A stretch of DNA of 64,000 bases, taken from NCBI RefSeq assembly GCF_018271975.1, contig NZ_JAGUCN010000015.1, forward strand, positions 62,001 to 126,000. The letters run 5' to 3'. The stretch's first letter is position 1; the number at the start of each line of letters is the position of its first letter. Of this stretch, positions 47,473-55,535 are shown piece after piece. Made by a program: the position numbers and the translations under genes. The notes under the pieces were generated by a model that saw nothing but the letters and a program-made list of their open reading frames with translations, made no database searches and was not told the origin of the DNA. Source of the stretch: Carboxylicivirga mesophila (GTDB taxonomy: Bacteria; Bacteroidota; Bacteroidia; Bacteroidales; Marinilabiliaceae).

Positions 47473-47850
47473 ATGAAAAAAGTAATTTCAACTAGCAATG
47501 CACCAGGTGCAATCGGCCCATACAGCCAAGCCATTGAAGCCAACGGCACTCTATACATTTCAGGACAAGTACCTGTTAATCCGGCCACAGGTAAAGTAGT
47601 GGAAGGCGGCATTAAAGAACAAACCGAACAAGTAATGAAAAACATAGCCGCCATACTTGAGGAGGCTGGCTATACTTTTGCCGATGTTGTTAAATCAACC
47701 TGTTTGTTAAGCGACATGAGTAATTTTGCAGCTATGAATGAGGTTTATGGTTCTTATTACAAAAAAAATCCTCCCGCGCGTGCAGCTTTCGCTGTGAAAG
47801 AATTACCACTTGGCGTTATGGTTGAGATAGAAACCATTGTAGTTAAGTAA
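47473..47850 (+). CDS. ridA: RidA enamine/imine deaminase
   Basis: A 125-residue trimeric protein of the YjgF/YER057c/UK114 family that hydrolyses reactive 2-aminoacrylate and related enamines formed by PLP enzymes. Family motifs are APGAIGPYSQAIEANGTLYISGQ at the N-terminus, the catalytic-site Arg in PPARAAFAV (about 105), and the C-terminal LPLGVMVEIETIV. It is cytosolic. It begins 36 bases after the LptD-like gene without its own promoter signal, so it is likely in the same transcript, which ends at the terminator at 47876-47907. Confidence 0.96.
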   Translation: MKKVISTSNAPGAIGPYSQAIEANGTLYISGQVPVNPATGKVVEGGIKEQTEQVMKNIAAILEEAGYTFADVVKSTCLLSDMSNFAAMNEVYGSYYKKNPPARAAFAVKELPLGVMVEIETIVVK

Positions 47851-47875
47851 GCTACCAAAACAAAACAAGATAATG

Positions 47876-47907
47876 AGCTCATGTAAGTAAATTGCATGAG
47901 CTTTTTT
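47876..47907 (+). terminator. Intrinsic terminator after ridA
   Basis: AGCTCATG (47876-47883) pairs with CATGAGCT (47895-47902), and a T6 run follows. Confidence 0.82.
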
Positions 47908-47927
47908 GTACCCCAAACTTTAACGCA

Positions 47928-47958
47928 CAAAAAAACCACCATGTCCCCATGGTGGTTT
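47928..47958 (-). terminator. Intrinsic terminator of the rpsF-rpsR-rplI operon
   Basis: AAACCACCATG (47933-47943) pairs with CATGGTGGTTT (47948-47958) around TCCC, a perfect 11-bp stem followed by a T-run on the minus strand. Confidence 0.88.
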
Positions 47959-48007
47959 ATGTCTGTTTGAAAAATGTTTTTTAATCTATCCGAGATTAAT
48001 AAAAATG

Positions 48008-48451
48008 TTATTCGGCTACCACCTCAATTGAGATGTCAACCTTAACTTCACGGTGTAGTTTCACGGTAGCCGTGTAAGTACCTAATTCTTTTGCATCCTC
48101 TTTCATAGAAATGTTCTTACGCTCAACGTTGAACCCTTCTTTAGTAAGTGCTTCAGCAATTTGAATAGTATTTACCGAACCGAAAATCTTACCGGTTGAT
48201 GAAGCTTTAGCACCGATAGTAAATGACTTACCTTCCAGTGTCTTAGCTACTTCAAGAGCTTCATTCTTGATTTTCTCTTCTTTATGAGCTCTCTGACGCA
48301 AGTTTTCTGCGTGTACTTTCTTGGCTGAAGGAGTTGCCAAAATAGCAAGTCCCTGAGGAATCAAATAGTTACGTCCGTAACCATTTTTAACCGTTACAAT
48401 TTCGTTCTTATGGCCAAGATTCTGAATATCTTCTTTTAAAATAATTTCCAT
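48008..48451 (-). CDS. rplI: 50S ribosomal protein L9
   Basis: A 147-residue L9 with both domains and the long connecting helix. The N-terminal rRNA-binding part is MEIILKEDIQNLGHKNEIVTVKNGYGRNYLIPQG-like with the conserved GYGRNYLIP motif. The helix about 45-75 is rich in Lys and Glu, and the C-terminal domain contains GKIFGSVNTIQIAEAL. It is the third gene of the classical rpsF-rpsR-rplI operon, 18 bases after rpsR, and is followed by a strong terminator. Confidence 0.98.
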   Translation of the reverse strand: MEIILKEDIQNLGHKNEIVTVKNGYGRNYLIPQGLAILATPSAKKVHAENLRQRAHKEEKIKNEALEVAKTLEGKSFTIGAKASSTGKIFGSVNTIQIAEALTKEGFNVERKNISMKEDAKELGTYTATVKLHREVKVDISIEVVAE

Positions 48452-48469
48452 CGTAAATCCTCCTTTTTC

Positions 48470-48739
48470 TTATTTCATCAAATCGGTTACGTATGGCAAC
48501 AAGGCCAAGTGACGAGCACGCTTAACGGCTTGCGCAACTTTACGCTGATACTTTAAAGATGTACCTGTCAGACGGCGAGGTAAAATTTTACCCTGCTCGT
48601 TTAAGAATTTCTTTAAGAACTCAGGATCTTTGTAATCGATATACTTGATCTTGTTCTTTTTGAAACGACAGTACTTTTTCTTTTTAATTTCTACTGACGG
48701 AGGAGTCAAATACCTGATTTCTGATTGATTCTGTGCCAT
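48470..48739 (-). CDS. rpsR: 30S ribosomal protein S18
   Basis: An 89-residue S18 that forms a dimer with S6 on the 30S platform. The conserved core [23 protein letters not shown] and the C-terminal [20 protein letters not shown] segment are present. It has none of the four zinc-binding Cys seen in some S18 forms: only one Cys (KYCRFK) is visible. It lies 3 bases after the rpsF stop. Confidence 0.98.
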   Translation of the reverse strand: MAQNQSEIRYLTPPSVEIKKKKYCRFKKNKIKYIDYKDPEFLKKFLNEQGKILPRRLTGTSLKYQRKVAQAVKRARHLALLPYVTDLMK

Positions 48740-48742
48740 GGT

Positions 48743-49090
48743 CTAGTTCTCCTTTTCTTCTTTTTTAGTTGATCTTCTTTTCTCTGCATACGCCATAGCG
48801 TACTTATCTAATCTGAAAGATAAGAAACGGATAACACGCTCATCACGACGGAAAGCAGTCTCCAGCTTCGCAATAAATTCAGGATTAGCGTCGAATTCGA
48901 ACAACTGGTAAAATCCTGTTGACTTCTTTTGAATTGGGTAAGCAAGCTTACGAAGTCCCCAATTTTCTTCATTTACCACTTTACCTCCGGCCTCAACAAT
49001 CAAACCTTTGAATTTGTCGACCGCTTCCTTCATCTGAACATCAGACAAAACGGGAGTTAAAATGAAAACGGTTTCATAACGATTTAACAT
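48743..49090 (-). CDS. rpsF: 30S ribosomal protein S6
   Basis: A 115-residue S6, the first gene of the operon. It shows [15 protein letters not shown], the [22 protein letters not shown] segment, and a C-terminal Lys/Glu-rich tail ([13 protein letters not shown]). There is a near-perfect promoter at 49128-49158. The leader would be only about 30 bases, too short to hold the S6:S18-binding leader RNA known from other phyla, and I see none. ssb, often inserted in this operon, is absent. Confidence 0.98.
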   Translation of the reverse strand: MLNRYETVFILTPVLSDVQMKEAVDKFKGLIVEAGGKVVNEENWGLRKLAYPIQKKSTGFYQLFEFDANPEFIAKLETAFRRDERVIRFLSFRLDKYAMAYAEKRRSTKKEEKEN

Positions 49091-49127
49091 ATCTTCTTAA
49101 TTTTAGAAGGTTTAAATAATCAGGGCG

Positions 49128-49158
49128 CAAAGATAAAAATAAATTAAGAAGAAACAAA
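49128..49158 (-). promoter_or_regulatory. Promoter of the rpsF operon
   Basis: On the minus strand TTTG (49155-49158), 19 bases, then TATCTTTG (49128-49135). It matches the Bacteroidota consensus TTTG-N19-TAnnTTTG fully. Confidence 0.8.
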
Positions 49159-49191
49159 GCAGTAAATAAGCGAATTAGTTAAAAGACAGAA

Positions 49192-49221
49192 GGCAGAAGC
49201 TATTCATCATCAACTTCTGCC
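49192..49221 (-). terminator. Weak terminator after the DHOD-like gene
   Basis: GGCAGAAG (49192-49199) pairs with CTTCTGCC (49214-49221). On the minus strand only a moderately T-rich tract follows. Confidence 0.5.
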
Positions 49222-49248
49222 CTCTTCTTATATTTCTTATTCACTAAA

Positions 49249-50241
49249 CTATTGTTTGTGTCCCGAGAAATAGCGCATAAATTGCACACGCTCGAAAACT
49301 TCTGGATTAGCAGATGTACTTTGACTCAAACGTCCTTTGAATTCATTAATTGAATTGACACCACGACGCTCCATCCATGCATCAAGCTCTTTCAACATAG
49401 CACCTATTACTTCAGGTCCTTCTTTATAAATAGCTGAAACCACCTCTACAGACGAAGCCCCGGCCATCAGCATTTTCACCATTGCCCGATAATCATGTAT
49501 ACCCGTGGAAGCAACCAAATCACTACCAGCCTGGGATGAAGCTATTGAAATCCAACGCAATGAATTCACATAGTCATCGGCATTGGAATACACTTTTCCG
49601 GTAATCACCTGGTCATTTTCAATATCGTAATCAACCGATGTGAAGCGGTTAAATAAAATTAGACCGTTAACACCTGAATGAGATAGACGATGAATCACAT
49701 TGCCAAGATTGGTAAAATAAGGCGCTAATTTAATCCCTACTGGAATTGACAGACGCTCTTTCACTTTACGTACAATATCGAAATAGACCTTTTCTATCTC
49801 ACCAGCTTCTTCTTTTATTCCAAAAGGCAGTTTGAATATATTTAGCTCGATGGCATCAGCACCAGCTTCTTCAATTTTATGAGCAAATGACACCCATTCG
49901 CTGTAACTGGTACAATTAATACTGGCAATGATAGGAATATCAACGCTTTCTTTTGCTTCTCTAATAAGCGAAACGTAGCTTTCCAACACCTCGTTTTTCA
50001 CCTGATAGTCGTAATAATCATAAAACTCCAGGTTATTCTCATCCATCCCCAGCTGCTGACCTATGGTTTGCTCAGCTTCCGCTTTAATCTCTTCTTCAAA
50101 AACCGACTTCAGCACAATAGCTGCCGCACCTGCTTTGGCCAATTTTTTAATACCCCCAATAGTAGAAGCCAGTCCTGAGCTCCCCACTACAATCGGGTTT
50201 TTTATTGGTAATCCTAAATATGTAGTTTCTAAATTTCGCAT
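49249..50241 (-). CDS. Dihydroorotate dehydrogenase-like FMN protein
   Basis: A 330-residue TIM-barrel flavoprotein of the PyrD/PreA group. Landmarks are TYLGLPIKNPIVVGSSGLA at the N-terminus, IPIIASINCTSYSEWVSFA (about 107-125), DAIELNIF, GIKLAPYFTNL (about 173) and VASTGIHDY (about 254). It lacks the C-terminal 4Fe-4S ferredoxin domain of PreA. It is the last gene of a minus-strand run after a GltD/NfnB-like and an NfnA/PyrK-like gene, 4 bases after its neighbour's stop. It may act with them as a pyrimidine- or pyridine-nucleotide-linked oxidoreductase. That it is the biosynthetic dihydroorotate dehydrogenase is unlikely given the context, but not excluded. Confidence 0.85.
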   Translation of the reverse strand: MRNLETTYLGLPIKNPIVVGSSGLASTIGGIKKLAKAGAAAIVLKSVFEEEIKAEAEQTIGQQLGMDENNLEFYDYYDYQVKNEVLESYVSLIREAKESVDIPIIASINCTSYSEWVSFAHKIEEAGADAIELNIFKLPFGIKEEAGEIEKVYFDIVRKVKERLSIPVGIKLAPYFTNLGNVIHRLSHSGVNGLILFNRFTSVDYDIENDQVITGKVYSNADDYVNSLRWISIASSQAGSDLVASTGIHDYRAMVKMLMAGASSVEVVSAIYKEGPEVIGAMLKELDAWMERRGVNSINEFKGRLSQSTSANPEVFERVQFMRYFSGHKQ

Positions 50242-50245
50242 GAGC

Positions 50246-51730
50246 TTAAGGGTTTAGTTTGTCCTGTAAATAGTTATGCATCGATGCTGCCGCATTTCTT
50301 CCATCACCCATTGCCAATATAACCGTGGCTCCACCTCTTACAATATCACCACCAGCAAACATTTCAGGAATAGACGTTTGCAGCTTTTCTTCATCCACAA
50401 CGATGGTTCCCCAGCGGGTTGTCTCAAGTTGTGGCAGCGAACTTGGTATTAGCGGATTAGGCGACACACCAACACTTACCACTACCGTATCAACCTCAAT
50501 ATCGTACTCAGAGCCCTCCATTGGCACCGGACGACGACGACCTGAGGCATCAGGCTCACCCAGCTCCATCTTTTGCACACGCACCTTACTTACTCGTCCT
50601 GTTTCATCAGCAAAATACTCCACCGGATTCGTCAGAGTCATAAACTCAATACCTTCCTCCTGCGCATGCTTAATTTCCTCAACACGTGCTGGCATTTCCT
50701 CCATTGATCGACGGTAAATAATCATTGCCCTGTCGGCCCCTAAACGCTTGGCCGTACGCACCGAATCCATAGCGGTATTACCTCCTCCGATCACAGCTAC
50801 ATTCTTCCCGCTGATAATTGGCGTATCAGTTGCAGGATTGGCTGCATCCATCAGGTTAACACGCGTAAGATATTCATTTGAACTAAGAATGCCTATGTAA
50901 TTTTCTCCTGGAATATTCATAAAACGAGGCAATCCTGCTCCACTTCCTGTGAAAAAGCCCTGAAAGCCTTCTTCTTTTAAATCTTCAATGGTGGCTGTTC
51001 GACCTACAATAAAGTTCGTTTCAAACTTAACCCCCATCTTCTTCAGGTTATCAATCTCTACATCAACAATGCTGTTTGGCAAACGAAATTCGGGTATACC
51101 GTATTTTAGTACGCCTCCAATCTGATGCAAGGCCTCAAAAACAGTGACATCGTATCCATGCTTGGCCATATCACCAGCGAAGGTTAAGCCGGCCGGACCA
51201 CTACCAATAACAGCCACTTTGATGCCATTGGGTGCGGCTACCTCAGGTACTGATATCTGACCTGATTCACGTTCGTAATCGGCTGCAAAACGTTCCAGGT
51301 AACCAATAGCCACTGGCTCTTTCTGCATTTTCACCTGGTAAAAACACTTGGCTTCACATTGCTTCTCCTGCGGACAAACACGACCACAAACAGCAGGCAA
51401 TGCACTTGTTTCTTTAAGAACACGAGCTGCATCCAGAAACTCGCCCAACTCGATACGCTTGATAAACTTGGGAATATTGATTTCAACCGGACAGCCTGTA
51501 ATACACGTTGGATCAGGACAATCCAGACAACGACGTGCCTCATCGATAGCTTCGTCTGCAGTCAACCCAGTATTTACCTCAACATTAGATTTGACGCGCT
51601 CATTAGGAGCGACCTCGCCCATATGAACACGCTTAAGCGCTGTGCGCTCTTTATTTTTAAGCAGCTTACGTACATCTACACGCCATGACTGCTCTCTCTC
51701 TTCTTTTAAAAATTCTTTAGTAACAGTCAT
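50246..51730 (-). CDS. GltD/NfnB/PreT-like NADPH:Fe-S oxidoreductase
   Basis: A 494-residue iron-sulfur flavoprotein commonly labelled glutamate synthase small subunit (gltA). The N-terminal domain holds cysteine clusters RRCLDCPDPTCITGCP (about 67-82) and CGRVCPQEKQCEAKC (about 115-129) for two 4Fe-4S centres. An FAD domain (IGSGPAGLTFAGDMA, about 176) and an NAD(P) domain (VIGGGNTAMDSVRTA, about 312) follow, ending in MFAGGDIVRGGATVILAMGDG. No glutamate synthase large subunit is adjacent. The upstream NfnA-like gene ends one base before its start, so it belongs to an NfnAB-type or PreTA-type complex. The reaction is inferred. Confidence 0.88.
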   Translation of the reverse strand: MTVTKEFLKEEREQSWRVDVRKLLKNKERTALKRVHMGEVAPNERVKSNVEVNTGLTADEAIDEARRCLDCPDPTCITGCPVEINIPKFIKRIELGEFLDAARVLKETSALPAVCGRVCPQEKQCEAKCFYQVKMQKEPVAIGYLERFAADYERESGQISVPEVAAPNGIKVAVIGSGPAGLTFAGDMAKHGYDVTVFEALHQIGGVLKYGIPEFRLPNSIVDVEIDNLKKMGVKFETNFIVGRTATIEDLKEEGFQGFFTGSGAGLPRFMNIPGENYIGILSSNEYLTRVNLMDAANPATDTPIISGKNVAVIGGGNTAMDSVRTAKRLGADRAMIIYRRSMEEMPARVEEIKHAQEEGIEFMTLTNPVEYFADETGRVSKVRVQKMELGEPDASGRRRPVPMEGSEYDIEVDTVVVSVGVSPNPLIPSSLPQLETTRWGTIVVDEEKLQTSIPEMFAGGDIVRGGATVILAMGDGRNAAASMHNYLQDKLNP

Positions 51731-51731
51731 T

Positions 51732-52562
51732 CTATTTGTCTTTAGATTTTAAGTATTGCTGCTCAGCACCTTTTTCAATTTCTTTATAACCATTCAGGCG
51801 AAGTAACATCTCATCAAAATCAACCTGATGGGCATCGAATTCAGGTCCATCAACACACACAAATTTCGTTTTACCTCCGACTGTTATGCGACAGGCACCG
51901 CACATACCAGTACCATCCACCATAATAGTATTTAAACTCGCCACAGTTGGCACATTATACTCCTTGGTTGTCAACGCGGCAAACTTCATCATGATGGCTG
52001 GCCCGATTACAACGGCCTCGTCCACTTTTTCACGCTCCATTACTTCTTTCATCCCATCAGTAATCAAACCTTTTTTACCATAGGAGCCGTCGTCTGTCAT
52101 TATAATCACCTCATCAGAATATTCTGCTATTTGCTCCTCAAGGATAACTAAGTCTTTTGTGCGGGCCGCCAGAATGGTCACTACTCGGTTTCCGGCCTTT
52201 TTTAGCGCCTCAACAATGGGCAATAAAGGAGCAACGCCAACACCACCGCCGCAAGCCAGCACAGTGCCTACTTTTTCGATATGTGTAGCTTCTCCAAGTG
52301 GGCCAACCAAATCGGTTAGTTCATCACCCACATTTAAATCGGTAATGCGACGCGACGAAACGCCTACTTTTTGTATTACTAACGTAATGGTGCCCCTTTC
52401 AGGGTTTGCTGCCGCAATAGTCAACGGAATCCGTTCCCCTGTTTCACCAACTTTTACTATCACAAAATGCCCAGCTCGCCGAGCCTTTGCAATACGTGGA
52501 GCTTCAATTTCCAGACGAACAACGTTTTCTGAGAAATGCTCCTTTTCGACAATTTTGTTCAT
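51732..52562 (-). CDS. NfnA/PyrK-like FAD, 2Fe-2S NAD(P)-binding subunit
   Basis: A 276-residue ferredoxin-NADP reductase-like protein of the sulfide-dehydrogenase/PyrK family. The FAD part is at 1-95 (RIPLTIAAANPERGT), the nucleotide part at 100-215 (VLACGGGVGVAPLLPI), and the C-terminal 2Fe-2S site is DGTGMCGACRITV with VCVDGPEFD. In NfnAB this subunit couples NADH and ferredoxin to NADPH by electron bifurcation; in PyrDK it links dihydroorotate dehydrogenase to NAD. It is the first gene of the run, with TACCTTTG (complement of 52644-52651) upstream, and is divergent from the flavoredoxin-rubredoxin gene. Confidence 0.9.
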   Translation of the reverse strand: MNKIVEKEHFSENVVRLEIEAPRIAKARRAGHFVIVKVGETGERIPLTIAAANPERGTITLVIQKVGVSSRRITDLNVGDELTDLVGPLGEATHIEKVGTVLACGGGVGVAPLLPIVEALKKAGNRVVTILAARTKDLVILEEQIAEYSDEVIIMTDDGSYGKKGLITDGMKEVMEREKVDEAVVIGPAIMMKFAALTTKEYNVPTVASLNTIMVDGTGMCGACRITVGGKTKFVCVDGPEFDAHQVDFDEMLLRLNGYKEIEKGAEQQYLKSKDK

Positions 52563-52643
52563 TATAACAAACTATTACTTAGTTATATACCTGAGACCAA
52601 GGTAGCCAGACAACAAATATCTGGTAATATTTTTTAGAATACT

Positions 52644-52677
52644 CAAAGGTAAAAATAGCGTTTGAATTAACCTCAAA
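52644..52677 (-). promoter_or_regulatory. Promoter of the Nfn/DHOD-like operon
   Basis: On the minus strand TTTG (52674-52677), 22 bases, then TACCTTTG (52644-52651). The spacing is at the long end. Confidence 0.55.
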
Positions 52678-52701
52678 TTATGATATTAGTTATCTACTAA
52701 T

Positions 52702-52728
52702 TATTTACATGCATTCTAAATTAGCCTA
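52702..52728 (+). promoter_or_regulatory. Operator-like site A (flavoredoxin-rubredoxin promoter)
   Basis: This 27-base segment is identical at 23 positions to 53540-53566 upstream of rubrerythrin. It includes ATTTA-N9-TAAAT (52703-52707 and 52717-52721) and the shared 13-mer CTAAATTAGCCTA (52716-52728). It lies 34 bases upstream of a TACTTTTA -7-like box (52763-52770), between two divergent transcripts. Confidence 0.6.
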
Positions 52729-52822
52729 TCTGCACTGATTATAAACTATTTCTGAAAGCCAATACTTTTATTTAACAAGGCTTATTAATAACTTACCTAT
52801 CCATCCTAATGAATTAATTCAG

Positions 52823-53527
52823 ATGAATATTGAAGCATTTTTTAAGTTAACATACGGGTTATACATCATCACAACAAAAGATGACAACAAGCTTAACGGC
52901 TACATTGCCAATACCGCATTCCAGGTAACAGCAGAACCCTCGCAAATAGCTATTAGCTGCAGTAAGAACAACCTTAGCTGCCAGATGATTCAGAATAGCG
53001 GTATCTTCTCAATTTCTGTACTCAAACAAAATGTTAGTGCCGACATTATTGGCTTATTTGGATACAAAAGTGGCAGTGAGATAAATAAATTTGAACACAT
53101 CAATTATAAGACTGGAAAAAGCGGAGTGCCAATAGTTACGGATGATTGCCTGGCTTGGTTCGAGTGTAAAGTCAACAAAACAGTCGATGTAGGTACGCAC
53201 ATTTTATTTATTGCTACCATTGAAGATAATGAACTGCTGGATAAGTCAGGTACTCCTCTTACCTACGCTTATTATCATGAAGTCAAAAAAGGATTGGCGC
53301 CTAAGAATGCACCAACTTATATCGACGAATCCAGGTTGAACAAAGACACCTCTGGAAGCGAGGGTAAGCTACAAAAGTACAGGTGTCTGGCATGCGGTTA
53401 TATTTATGATCCTGAGCTTGGAGATGAAGATTCAGGCATCGCACCCGGAACAGCATTTGAAGATATACCAGATGACTGGATTTGCTCAACATGCGGTTCA
53501 ACCAAAGACATGTTTACTCCCGTTTAA
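52823..53527 (+). CDS. Flavin reductase-rubredoxin fusion (high-molecular-weight rubredoxin type)
   Basis: A 234-residue cytosolic protein with an N-terminal flavoredoxin/FMN-binding domain (about 1-160; [35 protein letters not shown]) and a C-terminal rubredoxin domain with CLACGY (about 192-197) and CSTCGS (about 225-230), the four Cys that bind iron. Proteins of this design pass electrons from NAD(P)H to flavodiiron proteins or rubrerythrin for oxygen and peroxide reduction in anaerobes. Rubrerythrin is the next gene, 130 bases on, but with its own promoter. Both genes carry the same operator-like sequence upstream, suggesting joint control. Confidence 0.9.
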   Translation: MNIEAFFKLTYGLYIITTKDDNKLNGYIANTAFQVTAEPSQIAISCSKNNLSCQMIQNSGIFSISVLKQNVSADIIGLFGYKSGSEINKFEHINYKTGKSGVPIVTDDCLAWFECKVNKTVDVGTHILFIATIEDNELLDKSGTPLTYAYYHEVKKGLAPKNAPTYIDESRLNKDTSGSEGKLQKYRCLACGYIYDPELGDEDSGIAPGTAFEDIPDDWICSTCGSTKDMFTPV

Positions 53528-53539
53528 AACGGGGTTTAA

Positions 53540-53566
53540 TATTTAGAAACATCCTAAATTAGCCTA
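53540..53566 (+). promoter_or_regulatory. Operator-like site B (rubrerythrin promoter)
   Basis: The counterpart of 52702-52728: ATTTA-N9-TAAAT at 53541-53545 and 53555-53559, with CTAAATTAGCCTA at 53554-53566. It lies 39 bases upstream of the TATATTTG box (53606-53613). In this copy the inverted repeat extends to ATTTAG/CTAAAT. Confidence 0.6.
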
Positions 53567-53605
53567 ACACAACCTCAAAAACATAAAAACACCCCTTCGT
53601 TAGTT

Positions 53606-53613
53606 TATATTTG
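53606..53613 (+). promoter_or_regulatory. -7 element of rubrerythrin
   Basis: TATATTTG matches TAnnTTTG 44 bases before the ATG. The -33 site is poor, which fits an activator-dependent promoter. Confidence 0.5.
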
Positions 53614-53657
53614 CTTAACCCAGATCACAAATAGTTAAATAAGATAAAAGAACAAAC

Positions 53658-54233
53658 ATGGAAAGCTTAAAAGGAACCAGAACCGAACAGAACCTGCTTA
53701 AAGCCTTTGCTGGTGAATCACAAGCCCGCAACCGCTATACCTACTTTGCCAAGCAAGCTAAAAAAGAAGGATTAGAGCAAATTTCAGCTATTTTTATGGA
53801 AACTGCTGAGCAGGAACGTGAGCATGCCAAGCGCTTCTTTAAGTTTTTAGAAGGTGGAATGGTTGAAATCACAGCCACTTACCCTGCCGGCATAATAGGC
53901 GACACAAAAGACAATTTAAAGGCAGCTGCAGACGGCGAAAATGAAGAATGGTCTGAGTTGTATCCTGAATTTGCAAGGATAGCCGAAGAGGAAGGTTTTA
54001 AGGAAGTAGCTGTTGCCTTTAAAATGATTGCCAAAGTAGAAGCACACCACGAGGCAAGATACCGTGCGCTATATAAAAACCTGGAAGAAGGTAAAGTATT
54101 TGAAAAAGATGGCAAGGTAACCTGGATGTGTCGCAATTGTGGTTTTATTCATGAAGGAACCAAGGCACCAAAAATGTGCCCTGCCTGCCTGCATTCACAA
54201 GCTTATTTCGAAGTAAAAGAATCCAATTACTAA
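53658..54233 (+). CDS. rbr: Rubrerythrin
   Basis: Non-haem diiron peroxidase of anaerobes, reducing hydrogen peroxide to water with electrons from rubredoxin-type donors. The 191 residues include the four-helix diiron domain (about 1-145) with EXXH-type ligands ([24 protein letters not shown] and [11 protein letters not shown]) and the C-terminal rubredoxin-like domain with CRNCG (about 157-161) and CPACLH (about 174-179). It is cytosolic. It has its own TATATTTG promoter (53606-53613), shares an operator-like sequence with the preceding flavoredoxin-rubredoxin gene, and ends at a strong terminator. Confidence 0.97.
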   Translation: MESLKGTRTEQNLLKAFAGESQARNRYTYFAKQAKKEGLEQISAIFMETAEQEREHAKRFFKFLEGGMVEITATYPAGIIGDTKDNLKAAADGENEEWSELYPEFARIAEEEGFKEVAVAFKMIAKVEAHHEARYRALYKNLEEGKVFEKDGKVTWMCRNCGFIHEGTKAPKMCPACLHSQAYFEVKESNY

Positions 54234-54260
54234 GCCGCAGACTTAAGTATTGGCATACCC

Positions 54261-54292
54261 GAGGGCTCCTTCACTGGCGCCCTCTTTTTTTT
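54261..54292 (+). terminator. Intrinsic terminator after rubrerythrin
   Basis: GAGGGC (54261-54266) pairs with GCCCTC (54279-54284), followed by eight Ts. Confidence 0.85.
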
Positions 54293-54309
54293 GCATCGCA
54301 AAAAGCGTG

Positions 54310-54317
54310 TATTTTTG
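54310..54317 (+). promoter_or_regulatory. Putative -7 element of the class I/II aminotransferase gene
   Basis: TATTTTTG lies 18 bases before the ATG. A TTG at 54291-54293, 16 bases further up, is a possible -33. Confidence 0.5.
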
Positions 54318-54335
54318 CAATTCAATTGAACAAGC

Positions 54336-55481
54336 ATGAACATTGACGAACGATTAGAAAATACCAACTTTCCTCTGCCTGCTATTAGGGAGATTAACCT
54401 ATCAAAACACCCAAGCAGCATTAGCCTGGGACTGGGCGAATTGAAAAGTTTCACTGTCGACCCGCAAATTTTTGACGCTCTCTCTTCCAATTGGAACAAT
54501 GGCATTTCCTACACTCAAAATGCCGGCTTACCAGCTTTGCGGCAAGCCATAGCTAGAAATCAAAAACAACAAGATGGCTTTGACTATAACGAAAATCACG
54601 TTGTAGTGACGATTGGCGTACAAAATGCCATGTATACATCCATACGCACTTTACAAAAGCTGGGTGCGCAAAGAGTTTTAATACCTTCAATTCATTTTGG
54701 CATTTATAAAAAAATACCGGCTGAATTTGGCATGGAAGTCATTTGCTACCCACTGAACAGCGATTTCAGCATTAACCTGCCAGCATTGGAAGAACTGCTT
54801 TTACCGGATGACGTCATCATTATTAATTCGCCTTCTAATCCAACGGGTAAGGTCTTCTCCACTGTTGAGTTAAGCAATCTTGGCGAATTATTGTCGAGAA
54901 AACTGACAAAAGGCTATGCCTTAGCAGATGAAATATACAGTGCATTGGTATATGAAGGAGAAGCTGCGGAATCATTTTCTAAATTCTTCAAGCGAACAAT
55001 AATTGCTAATGGCATATCTAAAAGTGGTGCTGTAGCAGGTTTGCGTGTTGGATGGCTGATTACCCGCAATGAAAATCTGGCAAAAGCATTTACATCTCAT
55101 AATGCAACCATCATCAGCACACCACCTACAGCCAACCAGTATGCCGCCTTACCAATAGTCAATGGCCAAACAACAAATACCATTAACCAATACAACCAGC
55201 TCTTAAAAGTGAATCGCAATAAGGTAATGACCATGTTGGACTCCCTTGACATCGAATACAACACGCCCAGAGGAAGTTTTTATATATTCCCAAAAATTGG
55301 CAATAAAATAACTTGTAACATCAAAGAGTTTTGCATCACTACAGCCTCCAAAACCAATGGAGTAGTGGTCATTCCGGGCTTGGCTTTCGGCGCTGAAGAG
55401 TATATGCGCATCTCACTGGCAACAGCTGAGATGGATGAAGCTCTTATGCGGCTTAAAAAAGCCATTAAAGAATACCTTTAG
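54336..55481 (+). CDS. PLP-dependent aminotransferase, class I/II
   Basis: A 381-residue fold-type I aminotransferase, cytosolic. Motifs are ISLGLGELKSFTVDP near 29, ISYTQNAGLPALRQAI near 57, INSPSNPTGKV near 165, ADEIYSALV near 192, the PLP-lysine segment ANGISKSGAVAGLRVGW near 222 (Lys in SKS), and MRISLATA near 360 with the substrate-carboxylate Arg. It is divergent from the typical AspC at 24188-25387; the amino-acid substrate is not evident. It is a single gene with its own promoter and a bidirectional terminator (55489-55514) shared with the convergent maoC gene. Confidence 0.88.
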   Translation: MNIDERLENTNFPLPAIREINLSKHPSSISLGLGELKSFTVDPQIFDALSSNWNNGISYTQNAGLPALRQAIARNQKQQDGFDYNENHVVVTIGVQNAMYTSIRTLQKLGAQRVLIPSIHFGIYKKIPAEFGMEVICYPLNSDFSINLPALEELLLPDDVIIINSPSNPTGKVFSTVELSNLGELLSRKLTKGYALADEIYSALVYEGEAAESFSKFFKRTIIANGISKSGAVAGLRVGWLITRNENLAKAFTSHNATIISTPPTANQYAALPIVNGQTTNTINQYNQLLKVNRNKVMTMLDSLDIEYNTPRGSFYIFPKIGNKITCNIKEFCITTASKTNGVVVIPGLAFGAEEYMRISLATAEMDEALMRLKKAIKEYL

Positions 55482-55488
55482 ACATAAA

Positions 55489-55514
55489 AAAAGGTGCAAA
55501 TACTTGCACCTTTT
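55489..55514. terminator. Bidirectional terminator, aminotransferase / maoC
   Basis: AAAAGGTGCAA (55489-55499) pairs perfectly with TTGCACCTTTT (55504-55514) around ATAC. Confidence 0.88.
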
Positions 55515-55535
55515 ACTCTTATATTTTCTTATCGC

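Noticed and set aside
49091-49127. S6:S18-binding leader RNA before rpsF
   Set aside because: The leader predicted from the promoter is about 30 bases and shows no matching structure beyond a 5-bp AT-rich stem.
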